Shown here one piece after another: positions 60,164 to 64,000 of a stretch of DNA of 64,000 bases. The position numbers and the translations under genes were made by a program. The notes under the pieces were generated by a model. That model saw only the letters and a program-made list of their open reading frames with translations. It had not been told where the DNA came from and did no database searches. Position 1 is the first letter of the stretch. Each line of letters begins with the position of its first letter. Source of the DNA: Coffea arabica (taxonomy: Eukaryota; Streptophyta; Magnoliopsida; Gentianales; Rubiaceae); contig NC_092326.1 of the NCBI RefSeq assembly GCF_036785885.1, positions 38,836,287-38,900,286 of the forward strand, given 5' to 3'.

Positions 60164-60513
60164 AAAAACCTCAGCGGTCACTAAACTATTGGTCAGATTA
60201 TATTTTAGTCATCAAACTATTGTTCATCAGTAATTGATTACTGAACAACTTAATCAGTAACCATTTAGTCGATAATTGCTCTTAATTTGTGGAATTAGCA
60301 GTATATGTGGCAAAGCGCAGGGTAATTTTGTCCAACAATTATGCGACCCTATTTCACAGATTAACTGCTAATTTTACAGATTAAGAGTAATTATAGACTA
60401 AATGGTCACGGTTTACTGATTAAGTTGTTTAGTGGCCAACTACTAACGAAAAATAGTTTGATGGGCAAAACATAATCTGACCAATAATTTAGTGACCACC
60501 GAGATTTTTTACC
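60164..60513. mobile_element. Foldback MITE in the DUF2423/LLPH-TGD2 intergenic region
   Basis: 350-bp element; the left arm (cctcagcggtcactaaacta, attggtcagattata) recurs inverted on the right (tataatctgaccaat-type and tagtgaccaccgag). Arms are about 120 bp and well matched. Non-coding. Confidence 0.8.
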
Positions 60514-62248
60514 CAAAAAAAATAATGTCACAAGAAGTGATTTTTTTTTCCTTTTAAAAAGAAAATAGTGATTCTTTTTTTTTTTTACATTCTTTTTTAT
60601 GGTTACAATTGAGGGTCAATGGTCCATTAGTTGGAAATAAGAAGTGATTCTAATTCTTCTACTAAAAGATGAATAAACGAAGGATTTTTCTAACTTATCG
60701 TATATATACATATAGTAACAATTATTATTCTTTATTATATTTATATACTAGTCCTATTTAACCTTTGTCTACCTTCCTTTGTATATATTTATTTTTTCTA
60801 ATTAATCTTATATTTTTAAAAATATAACACCTGATTGTCCATAACAGTAATATAGGATAATAATATATATATGTATATTAACTAAAATATATCTTAACGA
60901 GTGCCCTGATAAACAACCCATAAAAGAAAGCAAAGAGTAATATGTGTTTGACTGAATGGGAATCAAAACCAATTGTTGCATGATTATCACCTAAGCCCTA
61001 TATTAGGTATATTTACACTCAAATTGCCCCTCATGTTTAAAGGCGGATACCATTTCAACTTTTTGGACTACATTATCAGATTGCTACTTATACTTGAGGA
61101 GACAAGTTGAGATTAATTCTTACCTCAATTGGTAAATTTATCTTCAAGCCCTACCTTTATAGTTTTTTTTCACACTCAAGTATGCAATTTTAATTGAGAA
61201 CAATACTTCTCTTTTTCTTTAATACAAGGTCTAATATATCCTATATCAACAGTATATATATCATAGTCGACATGAATGCATGACAATTTATCTATATTTG
61301 GATTTGAATTTTAGATTTTAAGCATGTGACTTGAGTTCACTTGCAATGTAAAAAAGAAAACTTTATAACAAGGTGACTCGATAAAAATTATTTCTTCCTT
61401 TAGTGTGGTCGTTTATTATTTATCAAAGCAGATTGACAAAGTGCATCAACCTGACTCACTATTATTCAGAAAAAACCTCTCGCTTTATTTGGTTGGAAAA
61501 TTTTAAAATAGTTTCAAAGAAAATTATGGGCTAGCTTTTCAATAATATAAATTAAAAAATTGATTAAAAATATTTTTAGGCTAAAAAATAACATGGGCCA
61601 AGCTTGGTGAATCGTGGTACGATTTTTTTTCATCGATACATTAAATTATATACTATATCTACTCCTAGTACTGGGGAGGGATGAATCCAAATGGGTTAAA
61701 AAAGTATGATTAAAAATTATTTTTAGGTTACAAAATGCCACGGGCCAAGCTAGATGGATGTGGTACCATGTGTCACAATTGTTGCCCAGTCTACATTTCT
61801 CAAGAGTGATGTCCAGTACTTAAAAGTACGAGACTCTATCTCTGGCCCACGTAACCCAACCCACATTCTTCCTCAGTTGACTCGGCATTCTCTTTCCCAA
61901 TTCGGTGTTTTACTTGCTCAGGTACAAGAAGAACAGAATATACCCTCACAAATTCACTTCAACGTCACAGAGCTTGAGGGTTTACTCTCTGACCCAGAAA
62001 GCAAAAATGGTAAGTTTACAGTTTGGATCTTTGAATTTATCTTAACATTTTCCTGAACAGTAACAATTACTATATCATTTGCCCTCTGATTTTTTCTTTT
62101 GAATTGTTGTACAAATTTATAAATTTCTGCTTCTGATTGTAAGTTCTTGATGTTTTAGGAAAAGGGTCTTCATTTTTAAGGCCCTTTGGTAGTCTCATTG
62201 ATCAAAATTTGATATTGGAGCTGTGTAAATAGACAGATTAACCCAAGA
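60514..62248. other. Intergenic / TGD2 upstream region
   Basis: Contains a direct repeat pair, about 61553-61625 and 61697-61770, sharing attaaaaat.atttttagg and the phrase gggccaagct, 145 bp apart. From about 61770 the composition is less AT-rich; GTAAGT at 62010 and a gatgttttag acceptor at 62151-62160 would allow a 5' leader intron of about 150 bp for TGD2, with a leader exon near 61800-62009. No independent protein is recognised in the open frame at 61754-62056. Confidence 0.45.
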
Positions 62249-63209
62249 ATGGTGGGGAATTCGATTATCCATGTTTCAGCTGCTAGCTCTGTCCTATTTC
62301 CTTCATATTTAATAAACCCCATTTCTCAAAAGGGCTCCCTGAACTTTGTTCCATGCCTAAGTATATCTAGAAGGCCTAAAAATGGAGTCTTTAGTGTAAA
62401 AGCTACATCATCTGCGAATACGGGTAGTGGCCAACAGCAACCTGCATCATCTTCTGAACCAAAGAATCCGTTAGCAGTTGTTTTGGACATTCCTAAGAAC
62501 ATTTGGAGGCAGACTCTGCGGCCATTGAGTGATTTTGGGTTTGGGAGGAGGAGCATTTGGGAAGGTGGGGTCGGGATTTTTTTGGTTTCAGGAGCAGTTT
62601 TGCTGGCGCTTACCTTGGCTTGGTTGAGAGGGTTTCAGTTGCGGTCGAAGTTCAGGAAGTACTTGGCTGTGTTCGAGTTTGAGCAAGCTTGTGGCATTTG
62701 CACTGGGACGCCAGTTAGAATTCGTGGGGTGAATGTTGGCAGTGTAATTCGGGTTAATCCTTCATTGAATAGTATTGAAGCTGTGGTTGAGGTGAAATGT
62801 CAGTGAATTTGTTGATTTTTAATATGTATATGTGATATGTGGTTTAAAATTTGGTTGTTGAATTTTCTTGTGATTGTAGGTTGATGATGATAAGGTAATA
62901 ATCCCGCGTAATTCATTGGTTGAGGTGAATCAGTCTGGACTGCTCATGGAAACTTTGATTGATATAACGCCTCGAAATCCAATCCCAACTCCTTCTATAG
63001 GGCCTCTTGATCCACACTGTGTCAAGGAGGGCCTAATCGTGTGTGACCGGCAAAAGATAAAGGGATATCAAGGCGTCAGCTTGGATGCATTGGTTGGGAT
63101 ATTCACTCGCCTTGGGCGTGAAGCGGAAGGAATAGGTTTAGCAAATACATATTCACTAGCTGAGCGGTTTGCTGTTGTTATTGAAGAGGCACAACCGCTC
63201 CTTTCAAAG
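62249..63209 (+). CDS. TGD2: TGD2-like MCE-domain chloroplast lipid transfer protein (5' exons)
   Basis: Two coding exons are visible, 62249-62791 and 62880-63209, giving 291 residues; the rest lies beyond 64000. TGD2 is the inner-envelope phosphatidic-acid-binding subunit of the TGD1-2-3 ABC transporter, which brings ER-derived lipid into chloroplasts. Residues 1 to about 55 look like a Ser-rich transit peptide. One membrane helix lies at about 108-127. An MCE domain follows, with YLAVFEFEQACGICTGTPVRIRG around 138-160 as its start and VIIPRNSLVEVNQSG in exon 2. The intron (88 bp, GT/AG) lies between GluGlu-Val context (VVE / VDDDK). The second donor is at 63210; Arabidopsis TGD2 has about 90 further residues. 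Sure of family; incomplete at the window edge. Confidence 0.92.
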
Positions 63210-64000
63210 GTTCGAAATGCGTGCTTTTGTTACTTAATTGGGTTGGTTGATCTCTAATGGGTTGAGTTGTTATTTAGTCTGTCTATCTCTTTAGATGGAA
63301 CATTTTATTCTCTATTTCGAGTTTTGTGTGAAAAATTTTTGCAGGTATCAACTTGAGGTTATCCAGAAAGGAAGCTATGACGTTTTAGTTTACCAAAACT
63401 GATATGACAAAATTGCATGAAAATTCCTTAACATGTATAAATATGGATACAATTGAAGTGCATGACCTGTTGTCGACCCTTTAGAGAGTTATAAATGTCT
63501 ACAACATTGTCTATAGAAGAACAGGTTCTTTTAAACTACTTCAAAACCAACTTAGTGATATAGGGTTCTATGATACTTTTGCATATAAATGGGAAGCCAC
63601 AAAAAGCTCTGGTTAAAGTTGTTTGAAAAGTCATTTATGGGATAAATGTTATTGAAATCTTACATTTTACAACTAATGAAAGGGGTATATATTCTGCTGC
63701 TTAAACCAACTTTTCAATTTTGTAGGATTTGATTAGCAAAGCTTCTGTTTGCTGATAGCTTTAATATTCAGTGCAAAATGTATTGTATTGTTTTTGGTGT
63801 ATCTACTTATTTATGGCGTGCAATTCCTACCTGAATTTTACAGAATAATATGCTTTTCAACTTTTAGAATTCAGAATTCAGTACTGATATGTTTAAAATA
63901 AGATTTAAATGGGTTCAAATCAGGGCTAGGGCGTGGGAGGTCACAAGTGATTTTCAAACATGATTGTACTCCTGGGAAATGCATGGCGGGTATTAAGTCA
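63210..64000 (+). other. TGD2 intron running to the window end
   Basis: Begins with the donor GTTCGA after codon 291. I searched for the following TGD2 coding segment and saw none, so the intron is at least 791 bp. Confidence 0.6.

Noticed and set aside
61754-62056. 100-codon frame as an independent gene upstream of TGD2
   Set aside because: It looks like leader sequence read through a probable donor site; no domain.
1-64000. CRISPR arrays, bacterial operons, rRNA genes, or viral integrations
   Set aside because: No regularly spaced repeats, no rRNA motifs and no viral genes seen; genes have spliceosomal introns.

Overview
The window is nuclear DNA of a flowering plant, most likely a eudicot and perhaps an asterid. 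The genes are intron-rich with GT/AG junctions, the spacers are AT-rich, and plant transposons of many classes are present. The genes are plant families: a phylloplanin-like secreted protein, a PHT1 phosphate transporter, apoplastic-type apyrases, a DUF2423/LLPH-type nucleolar protein and the chloroplast lipid-transfer protein TGD2. The species cannot be named from the sequence alone.

Layout. Positions 1-21437 hold a tandem duplication with an offset of about 14.9 kb. Each copy carries an identical single-exon phylloplanin-like gene (+) converging on a PHT1 gene (-). Copy 2 has the complete two-exon PHT1 (20707-23079). Copy 1 has only the 3' part of PHT1 exon 2; it is split by a hAT-like element with 8-bp target duplications and fused at its 5' side to a truncated copia-type LTR. 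Between the copies lie a degraded copia-type element and a 1.9-kb solo LTR. Positions 26562-53393 hold three apyrase genes (A, B, C) in tandem, all on the minus strand. Each has nine exons with the same intron phases, and a decayed apyrase exon lies between A and B. The spacers and introns of this array are packed with transposons, including a Pack-MULE (42968-46364) that captured part of an LRR-extensin gene and was later hit by a short LTR element. Positions 53394-64000 hold SINEs, a copia LTR piece, the DUF2423/LLPH gene (-) and the first two coding exons of TGD2 (+), which runs off the right edge.

How the genes may work together. PHT1 is a plasma-membrane proton/phosphate symporter. The apyrases carry N-terminal signal sequences and probably break down nucleotides outside the cell or in the secretory pathway, releasing phosphate. 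Their proximity could therefore be a small phosphate-salvage neighbourhood, but this is inference: I found PHR1-type (P1BS) motifs only upstream of PHT1, not upstream of the apyrases.

Most interesting observations: (1) a ~4.5-kb near-identical tract around the phylloplanin genes, flanked on both sides by sequence differing by roughly 2%, which looks like gene conversion ending at a hAT insertion; (2) the nested Pack-MULE/LRX/LTR structure; (3) a Gln-to-Glu change in the catalytic ACR4 motif of two of the three apyrases; (4) three foldback elements of one Mutator-like family inside one apyrase gene. All coordinates and alignments were read by eye.
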